A stretch of DNA of 45,583 nucleotides, taken from JBCCEV01 sp039030125. Its GTDB lineage: Bacteria > Pseudomonadota > Gammaproteobacteria > Ga0077536. Below the pieces are notes generated by a model that was given only the letters and a program-made list of their open reading frames with translations, was not told the origin of the DNA and searched no databases. The translations under genes and the position numbers were made by a program. Of this stretch, positions 17,732 through 25,948 are shown in pieces; position 1 is the stretch's first letter; every line of letters starts with the position of its first letter. Where the stretch lies: the NCBI GenBank assembly GCA_039030125.1, contig JBCCEV010000007.1, forward strand, positions 1 to 45,583, in the 5' to 3' direction.

Positions 17732-18187
17732 ATGCTTCGCGTTGCGCTTTACGAGCCTGAAATTCCACCAAACACTGGCAATATTATACGCCTGTGCGCC
17801 AATACCGGTGTCGCCCTGGACCTAATCGAGCCGCTGGGCTTTGAACTCAGCGATCGAGAATTGAGGCGCGCGGGACTTGACTATCACGACCTGGCTAACG
17901 TCAGCGTTCACGCAAGCTACGCGGAGTATCGCCGAACGGTGCGCGATTATCCCATTTACGCGTTTTCGACGAAGGGCCAGAAGCGCTACTCGGAACAAAC
18001 TTTCGAGCGCTCTTGTGTGCTGCTATTCGGCCCCGAATCGCGCGGCTTGCCGCAAGCGATCCGCGACGAATTAGGTGCCGCAAACGTACTTCGGATCCCA
18101 ATGCTTGCCGATCAAAGAAGCCTTAACCTTTCGAATGCGGTCGCCGTTGCAGTTTATGAAGCGTGGCGACAAAACAGCTTCGCTTAG
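17732..18187 (+). CDS. trmL: tRNA (cytidine/uridine-34 2'-O)-methyltransferase TrmL
   Basis: TrmL is a SPOUT-fold methyltransferase that 2'-O-methylates the wobble base of tRNA-Leu isoacceptors. The 151-residue product starts MLRVALYEPEIPPNTGNIIRLCANTG. It contains LLFGPESRGLP and the trefoil-knot segment IPMLADQRSLNLSNAVAVAVYEAWR, all diagnostic. The length fits the family's single catalytic domain. The gene stands alone on the plus strand, divergent from the dihydroorotate dehydrogenase gene and followed by a 303-bp gap. Confidence 0.96.
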   Translation: MLRVALYEPEIPPNTGNIIRLCANTGVALDLIEPLGFELSDRELRRAGLDYHDLANVSVHASYAEYRRTVRDYPIYAFSTKGQKRYSEQTFERSCVLLFGPESRGLPQAIRDELGAANVLRIPMLADQRSLNLSNAVAVAVYEAWRQNSFA

Positions 18188-18490
18188 ACCCAAGAAATTA
18201 GAAAGATTGCAGAGCAAAACTAAATCTCCGAAATAAAACGAACTAGGCATCTATTTCAAACTGGTCTGGATCGGATTGCTGAAGCATTAAGCATACGACG
18301 CCGGATACATTAAGAAACCGTAAAATATCAGAGAATTACCGTCTTCCATCGAAGCTCAATGTCAGCAAAAACTTCCTATCCGATCGGTGGATTCCAGTCT
18401 TATTTGCAGAATTTGTGCGCAATGGAAACAGCATGAACTTTTTGTTAAGACTGAGTAAACGGAATTAAACCGAATAAGAAAGGACTCTCA
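18188..18490 (+). other. AT-rich intergenic leader before the Rhs gene
   Basis: These 303 bp contain no convincing gene. The composition is visibly richer in A and T than the flanking genes. A TTGTTA box (near 18445) has no clear -10 partner. A ribosome site (AAAGGA, about 18478-18483) lies 7 nt before the Rhs ATG. The palindrome CCGATCGG occurs near 18380. No terminator is apparent after trmL. Confidence 0.5.
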
Positions 18491-21400
18491 ATGCCTACTT
18501 CACTTCTCCGTCCCGGATTATCCATTTTTATCATCCTCTTCGTTTTTACGGTTTCACCAATCCTTCGAGCGAACTACTGTGCACCGACACAAACGCCATT
18601 TGTAGCAGCAGGTCCCAATGGCGCGAGTAACCTTCCCATTTATCACACTTATGACGCAGATAAACAGAAGGTTCGCCAGAGGTGGGAACGTAATGTGGCG
18701 CCAACTTTTTCAAGCTGGGGAGATGAGTTACTCGAGTTAACATTACTTAACGAGAACGATTACAGCACGTATTCAGGTAGTTGGTCCTATTACTACAAGT
18801 TTCTCCAAAGTTCTTCGAACGAGATCAGGGACTGTCCAACAACTACGCCACCTTACATTTGCACGCAGGCTTCGTGGAGTGTTGTCGGATATTCGCGATG
18901 TATAAATGGCTTTCGTCTTTCTGGCTCGACCTGCATTGAATCAGACTCGCGGTTTCGCGAATGTCCTACAATTGAGAAGCCGGCCAAAAATAGGGGCTGT
19001 TCCCCAAATAACGTCGGCAACCCGTGTAATTCGGGCAACGGAAACAAGTACCACAGAGAAGGCATTTACCGGTCAGGGGGTAGCTTCCCACTAGAATTTT
19101 CCTTGACGTTTAATTCCGCAGAAGAGGAACCTTGGCAATACCGTTTTGGTGAAAACTGGCGTCATAGCTTCGATGCGCGAATATTAGGGATGAGGTTTGC
19201 GTCAACGACTTATCGAATAAACGATGTCGTTACCGGCCCTGATCAATTCGTGGTTTACTCACCTGAAGGAAATGTTGAGAGATTTATTCATCAGGACAAC
19301 GGGCAGATAACTAACGCGGAAGCCGATGCCCGGGGCAGATTGGAAATACAAGCAGACTTTAAACTGCTTTACACCGATGCTTCGGGTGCGCAAACACTGT
19401 TTGATATAAATGGGGAGATCCTTGAGTCGAGAAGCAATGATGGAATAGTTATTACCTACCAACATATCAACCCAACCAATAACCAACTTCAAGAGTTCTC
19501 AAAACTCGAATCCGTAACAGACCAATTCGGCAGAACGATTACATTTTACTACGACGGAAACGATCGGATCTGGAAGATCACCGATCCTGCGAATAACGAG
19601 TATCTATTTGCTTATGCAAACGGGAATCTCTCAACCATCACCTACCCGGATCTAACGCCTGGAGTTCTGACGGACAATCCAGTCAAACTGTTTCACTATG
19701 AGGATACTAACCACCCGAACTTTCTGACTGGGGTAACCGATGAGCGTGGTTTAAGAACTTCGACTTACACATATCATTCGGATGGAAAGGTTGCGACGAG
19801 TCAACGAGCCGGCGGTGTCGATTTCGTTGATTTGACTTATAACCCTGGGGTCACGACGGTTGTTGACGCATTCGGCGAGTCGCGAGATTTTCACTATGGC
19901 GTTTATCACGGCGTGCTCAAACTTCAACAGATTACGAGCATCACCGGCAACGTGACGTGCGAGCATTGTAAGAACAAATTCAAGGCCGCTACCTACGATG
20001 CGAATGGAAACCTTGCCACGTCGACTGATTTCAACGACAACATCACCTTATACAAATACTCTTCAGACAACCTCCAAGAATGCCGCGTTGAGGGGCTCCC
20101 TGGGCCCGGAATTGACCCGGCGATGCGCAAATTCGTCACAGAATGGGATTCATCATTACGAAGACGCACGAAAGTTACTTTGTTTGAAGCGGTCAATCAG
20201 AACGCAACGCCACCAACAAGCTGCGACGATTTGAGCTTCAATTGGGATCCTTTTTTAGAAACCTCATTCACCTATGTAGATCGACGCCTCAAAACCGAGA
20301 CGAAAAAAAGCTTGATCGGTGACGCAACGCCCGATCCCGATCGGATCACAACCTATACCTACTTCGGGGAAACAGCCGGTGACCCGACGATACTCAACGG
20401 TCTATTGAAGCGGATTGATGGTCCAAGGACTGATGTGAATGACTATACGGATTTCGAATATCGCACGACGACCACGGCGGACTATACGAGCGGTGACCTA
20501 TGGAAGGTCGTCAATGCGCTTGGACATGAAACGGAGTTCACTAAATATGATGTGCATGGCCGTCCCATCGAGTTAGAAGATACCAACGACGTTGTAACGC
20601 AATTTACCTATCATCCTCGCGGTTGGTTAACGACTAGAAACGTCGATGGTCAAACAACTGAGTTTATGTACGACGACGCGGGGCTCGTGTCGCATATCGT
20701 GCTCCCCGACGATTCGGCTTTAGCCTATTCGTATGATGGCGCTCAACGACTCGAACAGATCGAAGAAGGCGTGTGGAGTGGTGGTGTATTTAACGGCTCC
20801 GGAGACGTCGTTAAATACACACTCAATGCTTACGGTGGGCGCGAAATTGAGGAAACGTTACGGGGCGGCATTAGCGGTACTCTCAAGAGAAAAATCGAGC
20901 GTGTCTATAACAATCTCAATCAGCTGGATGAAATTTTAGCCTACGTCACCAACACCACTTATAACCAAACTGATCTCGCCCAAGATCAAAACGGCAACGT
21001 TACCCAGACAACCGATCCGAGAGATCCTTCTATCTTTACGGCGAGCATTCATGACGCTTTGGAACGCGTCATTACAACAAACAACAAGACTCCCAACGGA
21101 ACAACCGCCGAGATCTTGACCACGTTTCGATATGACGCACTCGATAACGTCGTTGAGGTAACCGACCCCAATGGTAACGACACCGATTACCTCTACAACG
21201 GTTTTAGCGATCTCGAGCAGTTAACCAGCCCGGATACTGGAATCACAACGTATATTTATGACGAAGGCGGAAATCAGGTTCAACAAACCGATGCGCGCGC
21301 AATTGTCACGAACTACAGCTACGACGCCCTCAACCGATTGACCTTAATCGACTATCCAGCGGATACCGATACCTCATTTACCTTTGATGAATCCGCGGGG

Positions 21401-23107
21401 ATCAATGGCATCGGGCGGCTGACGACAATGACCGACGAGTCCGGCACCACTCAATGGACCTACCATCCACGCGGTACCGTTGCCTCTCGCTCGCATGACA
21501 CGGTGCAGAACAGTGTCACCCATAGGCTCACGACGAGCTATACCTACGACGACGCGGACCGGATCAACACCATGACCTACCCGAGCGGCATGGTGGTCAC
21601 GTATAACCGTGATGGTAATGGCCGGGTGGATTCGATCGCCGTATCGGGTGCGCCCAACATCAGCGGCACCATCGTTTCAAACATCCAATACGAGCCGTTT
21701 GGCCCGCCGCATACCATGAATCTAATGAACGGTATTTCGGAAACACGCACCTACGATCTGAGTTACCGGTTAAAGTCCATCGACTCATCCGATCCAGAAC
21801 TCAGAAGCTATGCCTTTGATTACGATGCAGCCGACAACGTCGAGAAAACGACAACCACGTATGAAGCACCGTTAGGTACGCCCATCGCGCATATCCAGAA
21901 CTTTCAGTACGACGACTTGAGTCGACTCACCTACGAGGACAACACGGCCGCAACGAACATTGGAGAGTATTACAGTGCGAACGAGTACGAATACGACTTC
22001 AATGGTAATCGAATCCGTCACAAGGCTTACGATGATGTGGGCGCGCTTGCCAACGATCGGCCCTATGCAATGGTCCCGGGCACCAACAAAGTGGCAAGTG
22101 CATTCCTGCATGACGCTGCCGGCAACATGACGTTTAACAACAAGACGAACACCACACTCGTTTACAACGACGCTGGTAGGCCCAAAGAATCTATAAAAGG
22201 GAGTACGCTACGATTCAGGAGCCTGTATAACGGACTGGGAGAAAGGGTTGAGAAAGAGAAGACCGATGCTCCGCTCACCTATGTCTATCACTACGACGAA
22301 CTGGGCCGAATGCACTCCGCCGCTGTCTTCTACACTGGAACCCTCATATACCATCATGAGTACGTTTTTCTCGAAGATAGGCCGGTAGCGGAGTTCTATA
22401 CCGGCCCAAACGCCGCATGGAATCGAATATCCTTCATGCATCTGAATCAGGTTAACCAGCTTAAATACATGACCAAAGAAACCGGCGAGATGAATTTCCT
22501 CCATGAAGCCGCCAACGCCTTCGGGCAAAAAGGGCTCGAGAATTTCAACCCAGACGGCGATTCACTATCCAATCACCCAATCATGCGTGGATTCCCAGGC
22601 CAGATTTGGGATTCGGAAATAGGCGCGCACCAAAATTATTTCAGGGATTACAGCCCGTTCATGGGGCGGTATACGCAGAGTGATCCGATTGGGCTTGGCG
22701 GTGGATTGAATACTTATGCGTATGCGCGAAACAACCCAACTACCCTTATTGATCCATTCGGTTTGGATCCTGCGATTAATTGCATCAACGACAATGGAAC
22801 TCTAGATTTAGCCTGCTTTATTCCTGTTTCAGAGGATGCTTTTGACGCGGCAATGGAGCATATGGCGGAAACCGGAGCCGAATGCGCGGAATGCGCAAGC
22901 ATGTGTGCTTTAGAATCAGCTTTCGGGGATTTTATAGTCGAAATCGGAAGCGAGATCACGGAAGAGGTGATGGAAGATATAGGCGGTAATAAGCTGAGTA
23001 AGTTCGTCCCGCTTTTCAAAAAGGCCCTTAAGATCGATTCAGCACTAGGTACCGGAGAATGCCTAATCGGGTGTGCTGCAGCCGTGTTCGATGATCGAAA
23101 TCCGTAA
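18491..23107 (+). CDS. Secreted Rhs/YD-repeat protein with variable C-terminal domain
   Basis: This is a 1538-residue protein. A Sec signal peptide (residues 1-27) is followed by a cysteine-containing N-terminal region (about 28-170) and a DUF6531-like stretch (GNPCNSGNGNKYHREG, from 176). A long array of YD repeats follows (for example ITFYYDGNDRIWKITDP and FRYDALDNVVEVTDPNGN). The Rhs core ends with GRYTQSDPIGLGGGLNTYAY and then a PxxxxDPxGL motif ending at Leu1425, the known self-cleavage site of Rhs proteins. The last 113 residues are acidic, contain several cysteines (ECAECASMC, GECLIGC) and match no toxin family I recognise. There is no PAAR domain and no VgrG nearby, so export is probably by Sec plus an unknown route rather than type VI secretion. 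Codon use is AT-richer than in neighbouring genes, suggesting acquisition. Confidence 0.9.
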   Translation: MPTSLLRPGLSIFIILFVFTVSPILRANYCAPTQTPFVAAGPNGASNLPIYHTYDADKQKVRQRWERNVAPTFSSWGDELLELTLLNENDYSTYSGSWSYYYKFLQSSSNEIRDCPTTTPPYICTQASWSVVGYSRCINGFRLSGSTCIESDSRFRECPTIEKPAKNRGCSPNNVGNPCNSGNGNKYHREGIYRSGGSFPLEFSLTFNSAEEEPWQYRFGENWRHSFDARILGMRFASTTYRINDVVTGPDQFVVYSPEGNVERFIHQDNGQITNAEADARGRLEIQADFKLLYTDASGAQTLFDINGEILESRSNDGIVITYQHINPTNNQLQEFSKLESVTDQFGRTITFYYDGNDRIWKITDPANNEYLFAYANGNLSTITYPDLTPGVLTDNPVKLFHYEDTNHPNFLTGVTDERGLRTSTYTYHSDGKVATSQRAGGVDFVDLTYNPGVTTVVDAFGESRDFHYGVYHGVLKLQQITSITGNVTCEHCKNKFKAATYDANGNLATSTDFNDNITLYKYSSDNLQECRVEGLPGPGIDPAMRKFVTEWDSSLRRRTKVTLFEAVNQNATPPTSCDDLSFNWDPFLETSFTYVDRRLKTETKKSLIGDATPDPDRITTYTYFGETAGDPTILNGLLKRIDGPRTDVNDYTDFEYRTTTTADYTSGDLWKVVNALGHETEFTKYDVHGRPIELEDTNDVVTQFTYHPRGWLTTRNVDGQTTEFMYDDAGLVSHIVLPDDSALAYSYDGAQRLEQIEEGVWSGGVFNGSGDVVKYTLNAYGGREIEETLRGGISGTLKRKIERVYNNLNQLDEILAYVTNTTYNQTDLAQDQNGNVTQTTDPRDPSIFTASIHDALERVITTNNKTPNGTTAEILTTFRYDALDNVVEVTDPNGNDTDYLYNGFSDLEQLTSPDTGITTYIYDEGGNQVQQTDARAIVTNYSYDALNRLTLIDYPADTDTSFTFDESAGINGIGRLTTMTDESGTTQWTYHPRGTVASRSHDTVQNSVTHRLTTSYTYDDADRINTMTYPSGMVVTYNRDGNGRVDSIAVSGAPNISGTIVSNIQYEPFGPPHTMNLMNGISETRTYDLSYRLKSIDSSDPELRSYAFDYDAADNVEKTTTTYEAPLGTPIAHIQNFQYDDLSRLTYEDNTAATNIGEYYSANEYEYDFNGNRIRHKAYDDVGALANDRPYAMVPGTNKVASAFLHDAAGNMTFNNKTNTTLVYNDAGRPKESIKGSTLRFRSLYNGLGERVEKEKTDAPLTYVYHYDELGRMHSAAVFYTGTLIYHHEYVFLEDRPVAEFYTGPNAAWNRISFMHLNQVNQLKYMTKETGEMNFLHEAANAFGQKGLENFNPDGDSLSNHPIMRGFPGQIWDSEIGAHQNYFRDYSPFMGRYTQSDPIGLGGGLNTYAYARNNPTTLIDPFGLDPAINCINDNGTLDLACFIPVSEDAFDAAMEHMAETGAECAECASMCALESAFGDFIVEIGSEITEEVMEDIGGNKLSKFVPLFKKALKIDSALGTGECLIGCAAAVFDDRNP

Positions 23108-23336
23108 GATATTAAAGAAAACCTGTCGGGTAATTCTGGCGGGATTAGTGATTCTTGTGTTTGTAGCAGCTATGTTTGAAGTTAGATTGGGAAGGAGAAG
23201 TGTAATTGGGGATGGAAGTCTGGCAGATATCCACGCATGGGAAAACATCGTAGAAACGGCGGTGATTCTAGTAGTTTGTGTTCTGCTCGTCGGGCTTAAT
23301 CATGTTCTTGGAACGTCCAAGGACGACAGGGACTAA
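23091..23336 (+). CDS. Small two-TM membrane protein, candidate Rhs immunity protein
   Basis: This 81-residue protein overlaps the Rhs 3' end by 17 bp in another frame. It has a basic N terminus (MIEIRKILKK), a first hydrophobic helix (about residues 12-32), a short loop (EVRLGRRSVIGDGSLADIH) and a second helix (about 57-75, TAVILVVCVLLVGL), and ends KDDRD. I recognise no family. A small gene overlapping the end of an Rhs gene is the classic position of a cognate immunity gene. A membrane location would suit a toxin acting on or across the inner membrane (inference). An ATG at 23073 is an alternative start adding six residues. Confidence 0.65.
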   Translation: MIEIRKILKKTCRVILAGLVILVFVAAMFEVRLGRRSVIGDGSLADIHAWENIVETAVILVVCVLLVGLNHVLGTSKDDRD

Positions 23337-23377
23337 AAAAAGAGTGCCGAAAACTAGATTTGAAGAGGCCAAGAGCC

Positions 23378-23405
23378 CATTGCATTAGAAATGATTAATG
23401 CGATG
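23378..23405. repeat. Inverted repeat (10-bp stem) after the Rhs module
   Basis: Positions 23378-23387 pair with 23396-23405 as a 10-bp stem with one G-T pair and an 8-nt loop. It begins CCATTGCATTA and is preceded by AAGAG, giving AAGAGCCC, which resembles the AGAGCCC of the second hairpin 70 bp on. No T run follows it on either side, so it is not an obvious terminator. It may be the remains of a REP-like or transposase-associated repeat. Confidence 0.5.
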
Positions 23406-23435
23406 AACGGATCACTCAATATGAATCAAAGAATC

Positions 23436-23454
23436 AAAGGGGTCAGAGCCCTTT
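23436..23454. repeat. Hairpin with GGGGTCAGAGCCC element
   Basis: AAAGGG and CCCTTT form a 6-bp stem with loop GTCAGAG. On the plus strand four Ts overlap and follow the stem, so it could weakly terminate the Rhs-immunity transcript. The string GGGGTCAGAGCCC resembles motifs that I recall flanking REP-associated tyrosine transposases in proteobacteria. No transposase is present here. Confidence 0.45.
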
Positions 23455-23562
23455 TCTATAAAAAAAATAGTTGGAGCGCTGAGTGATCGAGCTTCGAAAT
23501 TTCCTGAAGCTATCGCGCGCCAATACACCTTTCGGAGAATAACTCTTCCACATGTACTGATG

Positions 23563-23976
23563 CTAAGGAGAAGTCGTCACCGAAGCCGACAATCGTCTGG
23601 AAACATAATCTTCGTTGCCCGCAGTTCCGAACTCGGCGATCGCATCGAGATCAAATACATCGTACGTCAACGCACCTTCTTGGACTCCAGCAGTCGCCAC
23701 ACAAGTTAGGGTGACTTCAAACTCGCCACCAATTCCGCCGACCGAGAAAGTTGTTGGTGAGGTAAAACAACTGGTTGTGGTTAACGTTTGATGAACACCC
23801 CACTCCAATCCGCTGATCGCCGCGTAATGCGCACGGGCACCGAGCGTCGAAAGCGCGGTCGAAGTTTTCTGTAGTCCCACAATGCTCACCAGGAAGCCAG
23901 CCAATAGCGAGACGATAACAATCAAAAACACTGCGCCTAGCAGCGTAAATCCACGACTTTGATCAAAGCGTTTCAT
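23563..23976 (-). CDS. mshP: MSHA biogenesis protein MshP, minor pilin-like
   Basis: This 137-residue prepilin-like protein has a type III leader MKRFDQSRG, a cleavage site before Phe, and the hydrophobic helix FTLLGAVFLIVIVSLLAGFLVSIVGL. Mature position 5 is Gly rather than the nearly invariant Glu, a feature of tip minor pilins of the PilX/GspK type. The downstream phrase ARAHYAAISGLEWGVHQTL is typical of MshP. It is the last gene of the MSHA cluster, overlaps mshO by 4 bp, and faces the Rhs module. mshQ, which normally follows, is elsewhere in this window. Confidence 0.85.
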   Translation of the reverse strand: MKRFDQSRGFTLLGAVFLIVIVSLLAGFLVSIVGLQKTSTALSTLGARAHYAAISGLEWGVHQTLTTTSCFTSPTTFSVGGIGGEFEVTLTCVATAGVQEGALTYDVFDLDAIAEFGTAGNEDYVSRRLSASVTTSP

Positions 23977-24869
23977 GGCACATTTGGAATATGAATTTGC
24001 TGCACAATAGAAACTTGCTCACCGACCGCATTAGCGTCGGCAACCGTAAGGCGCACGGTCAACAACCCCGCACGACTTGCGCTACCCGGATTGTAAGTAA
24101 ATTGGCAGCTCACCACGTCATCGACGAGCACACTCGGAGTAACGCCCCCCGGGGGTGATGTCGGCTGTGCCGCAGTGATCGCATATCGGTCAAAACGCTG
24201 AAGCTCACCAGTCCCAAGATCACATACATAGCTAACCGGCGTATCCACGATATGGAAGCGTTGATTGGGCGAGGCGAACGGAAAGGCGTTTCCCGGGTCG
24301 TGACGGAAGGTTAACGTCCGGAAGACCGTATTGAAGGAATCGACTGCGGCAACGTTATCGCCGCAATACGCGTTGGTATCCGCTAGGCCCACACAATCGG
24401 CCGCGCTGGTGACGGGCGGATTGCCGGTATTAAAAAGCACCATGCAATCAACGGTTGGATCAGCCAAGCAAGTCGTCGTCGTCGCGCCGCCGCTGGCTTG
24501 GATCTGGCCAAATTGTTTCAACTCACCGATTACATCGAAACTATCGCTAGTGGCCGCCAGGTTGAGCGGATCGCTCGCCCCAACCGGCGCCAAAGCCGCG
24601 CGGTACCGACCTCCTGTGCGAGTGCGCAGAAACTCAAGCGCGGTACCGGAGATCCTTAAACTGTTGGGAAGCGCAAGGCGCGCTTCTCGGGTGAGGCGGT
24701 TGAGCGCCGTGTCAGCACCATCGACCAGGCCGACCCGGCGCGTCGTGTCAACAAACCCAAGAATGGGCCGCGCGATGTTGAAACCGGCGACCGCCACAAT
24801 GATGCCCACGATCAGTATCACCGCGATCAACTCGATCAGCGTAAAGCCGTGGTCCTTGGGGCGCCTCAT
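23973..24869 (-). CDS. mshO: MSHA biogenesis protein MshO, minor prepilin
   Basis: This is a 298-residue prepilin with short leader MRRPKDHG and the N-methylation helix FTLIELIAVILIVGIIVAVAGFNIARPILGF, including Glu5. The large globular part has several cysteine pairs (TTTCLADPTVDCMV, DTNAYCGDN). Size and position between mshD and mshP match MshO, a PilW/GspJ-like minor pilin. It overlaps mshD (4 bp) and mshP (4 bp), indicating translational coupling. Processing would need a prepilin peptidase encoded elsewhere. Confidence 0.88.
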   Translation of the reverse strand: MRRPKDHGFTLIELIAVILIVGIIVAVAGFNIARPILGFVDTTRRVGLVDGADTALNRLTREARLALPNSLRISGTALEFLRTRTGGRYRAALAPVGASDPLNLAATSDSFDVIGELKQFGQIQASGGATTTTCLADPTVDCMVLFNTGNPPVTSAADCVGLADTNAYCGDNVAAVDSFNTVFRTLTFRHDPGNAFPFASPNQRFHIVDTPVSYVCDLGTGELQRFDRYAITAAQPTSPPGGVTPSVLVDDVVSCQFTYNPGSASRAGLLTVRLTVADANAVGEQVSIVQQIHIPNVP

Positions 24870-25429
24870 TGCGGATTGGTGCGATAAGCACTCATGCGAA
24901 TGGGCTCATTCAGCGCCGGATGATTAACGGTTACGTCGACGCGCAAGACTTGGCCACTGTTGCTCACCGCCGCGGGCGATCCCAAAGACACACCGCTATC
25001 CTCAACCGCTATGGAAACCGAATAGCCTCCCAAGCCTGCTACCGGCGTGCCGTTTTGATCCTGTGCGCCACTCGTCGCCAGCCCGTCATAATCGCAGACA
25101 TCGTCAAAGCTCGCTCGGCCGCTTTCCCCACCCATAAACGCAGCACCCCCGCAGGGAACGCCGCAGGCACTCGCCGTGCAGTCGAGCAGGCAACTATTGT
25201 TGGGACTTGCGGCAACAAAATCAGGATCGCAAAAACTCTGAAGAACAATTTCTTCCAAGTGCGCCCGTGCTACCGCGCTGCCCTGCAGTTCTATCATCGG
25301 ATCGCTGCCCCGAGAGATCGCGTTACCAATCACGAACATGAGCGTTACCGCGGCGATCCCAACAACCACAATGGTTGCGATCAACTCAATGAGCGTAACA
25401 CCGTCGATTTTTCTAATTAAGTGCTGCAT
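24866..25429 (-). CDS. mshD: MSHA pilin protein MshD, minor prepilin
   Basis: This is a 187-residue prepilin. The leader MQHLIRKIDG precedes the mature helix VTLIELIATIVVVGIAAVTLMFVIG with Glu5 retained. The next part, MIELQGSAVARAHLEEIVLQSF, is typical of MshD/GspI-like minor pilins. Six cysteines are seen around SCLLDCTASACGVPCGG. The frame extends to a TTG at 25447, but the ATG at 25429 gives a normal leader length and was chosen. It overlaps the mshC 3' end by 17 bp. Confidence 0.86.
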   Translation of the reverse strand: MQHLIRKIDGVTLIELIATIVVVGIAAVTLMFVIGNAISRGSDPMIELQGSAVARAHLEEIVLQSFCDPDFVAASPNNSCLLDCTASACGVPCGGAAFMGGESGRASFDDVCDYDGLATSGAQDQNGTPVAGLGGYSVSIAVEDSGVSLGSPAAVSNSGQVLRVDVTVNHPALNEPIRMSAYRTNPQ

Positions 25430-25946
25430 ACCCTGTGTTCGGCGCAACCTGAAGACTAGACGACCCGATCGTGACCTGCAGAGCGGCAGGCAAGGTGATC
25501 AACGTTGAGGTGCCGACGGCGAGTGGCCGGCCAACGTGGTCGAAATCGAATTCCAAATTGCCGATCGAGATCCCTGAAGGCGCGTTAGCAAATAGGTTTT
25601 CAGGATCATCAATGTCGCTGGGATTAGCGCTGGCCCCAGCGCGCGCGATGGGTTCCAGAAAAGCTGGATTAGAGTTATCGCGGCAATTGGAACCCCCGAT
25701 GTAACGTCTTACCCGCACCACATCATTAACGCCGTCGAACAACACATTGGTAGTGCAGCCTGAGGCAATCGCAAGCTTATGCGCGTAGCGCACGAAGCTT
25801 AAGATTTCTTCCTCGTAACCTCTTTGCTCAAAAGCAGAAGTCGTCACGAAGCGAGGAGCGGCAAAAACAGCAAGGATCCCGAGGATCACAATCACGGCAA
25901 TCAGCTCGATGAGAGTGTAACCCTCAAGTCTACCCCTACCGCTCAC
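25413..25946 (-). CDS. mshC: MSHA pilin protein MshC-like, minor prepilin
   Basis: This is a 177-residue prepilin with leader ending in RGRLEG and mature helix YTLIELIAVIVILGILAVFAAPRF. The start is GTG at 25946 because GGAGG stands 5 nt before it; the GTG at 25958 that extends the frame has no such site. The globular part has a cysteine pair (SGCTTNVLF and GGSNCRDN). It lies 2 bp after the O-antigen-ligase-like gene and overlaps mshD. The homologous MshC is a minor pilin needed for assembly in Vibrio. Confidence 0.87.
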   Translation of the reverse strand: MSGRGRLEGYTLIELIAVIVILGILAVFAAPRFVTTSAFEQRGYEEEILSFVRYAHKLAIASGCTTNVLFDGVNDVVRVRRYIGGSNCRDNSNPAFLEPIARAGASANPSDIDDPENLFANAPSGISIGNLEFDFDHVGRPLAVGTSTLITLPAALQVTIGSSSLQVAPNTGYAALN

Positions 25947-25948
25947 TC

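Noticed and set aside
18491..23107. Rhs protein as a type VI secretion effector
   Set aside because: It has a signal peptide, no PAAR domain and no VgrG, Hcp or adaptor gene nearby.
23455..23475. Run of A on the plus strand as the T tract of an mshP terminator
   Set aside because: The nearest upstream stem on the minus strand (AGCTTC/GAAGCT) is more than 20 bases away, too far for an intrinsic terminator.
23391..23486. A 31-codon open frame between the Rhs module and mshP
   Set aside because: It has no ribosome site, spans both hairpins and the GGGGTCAGAGCCC element, and has no coding signature.
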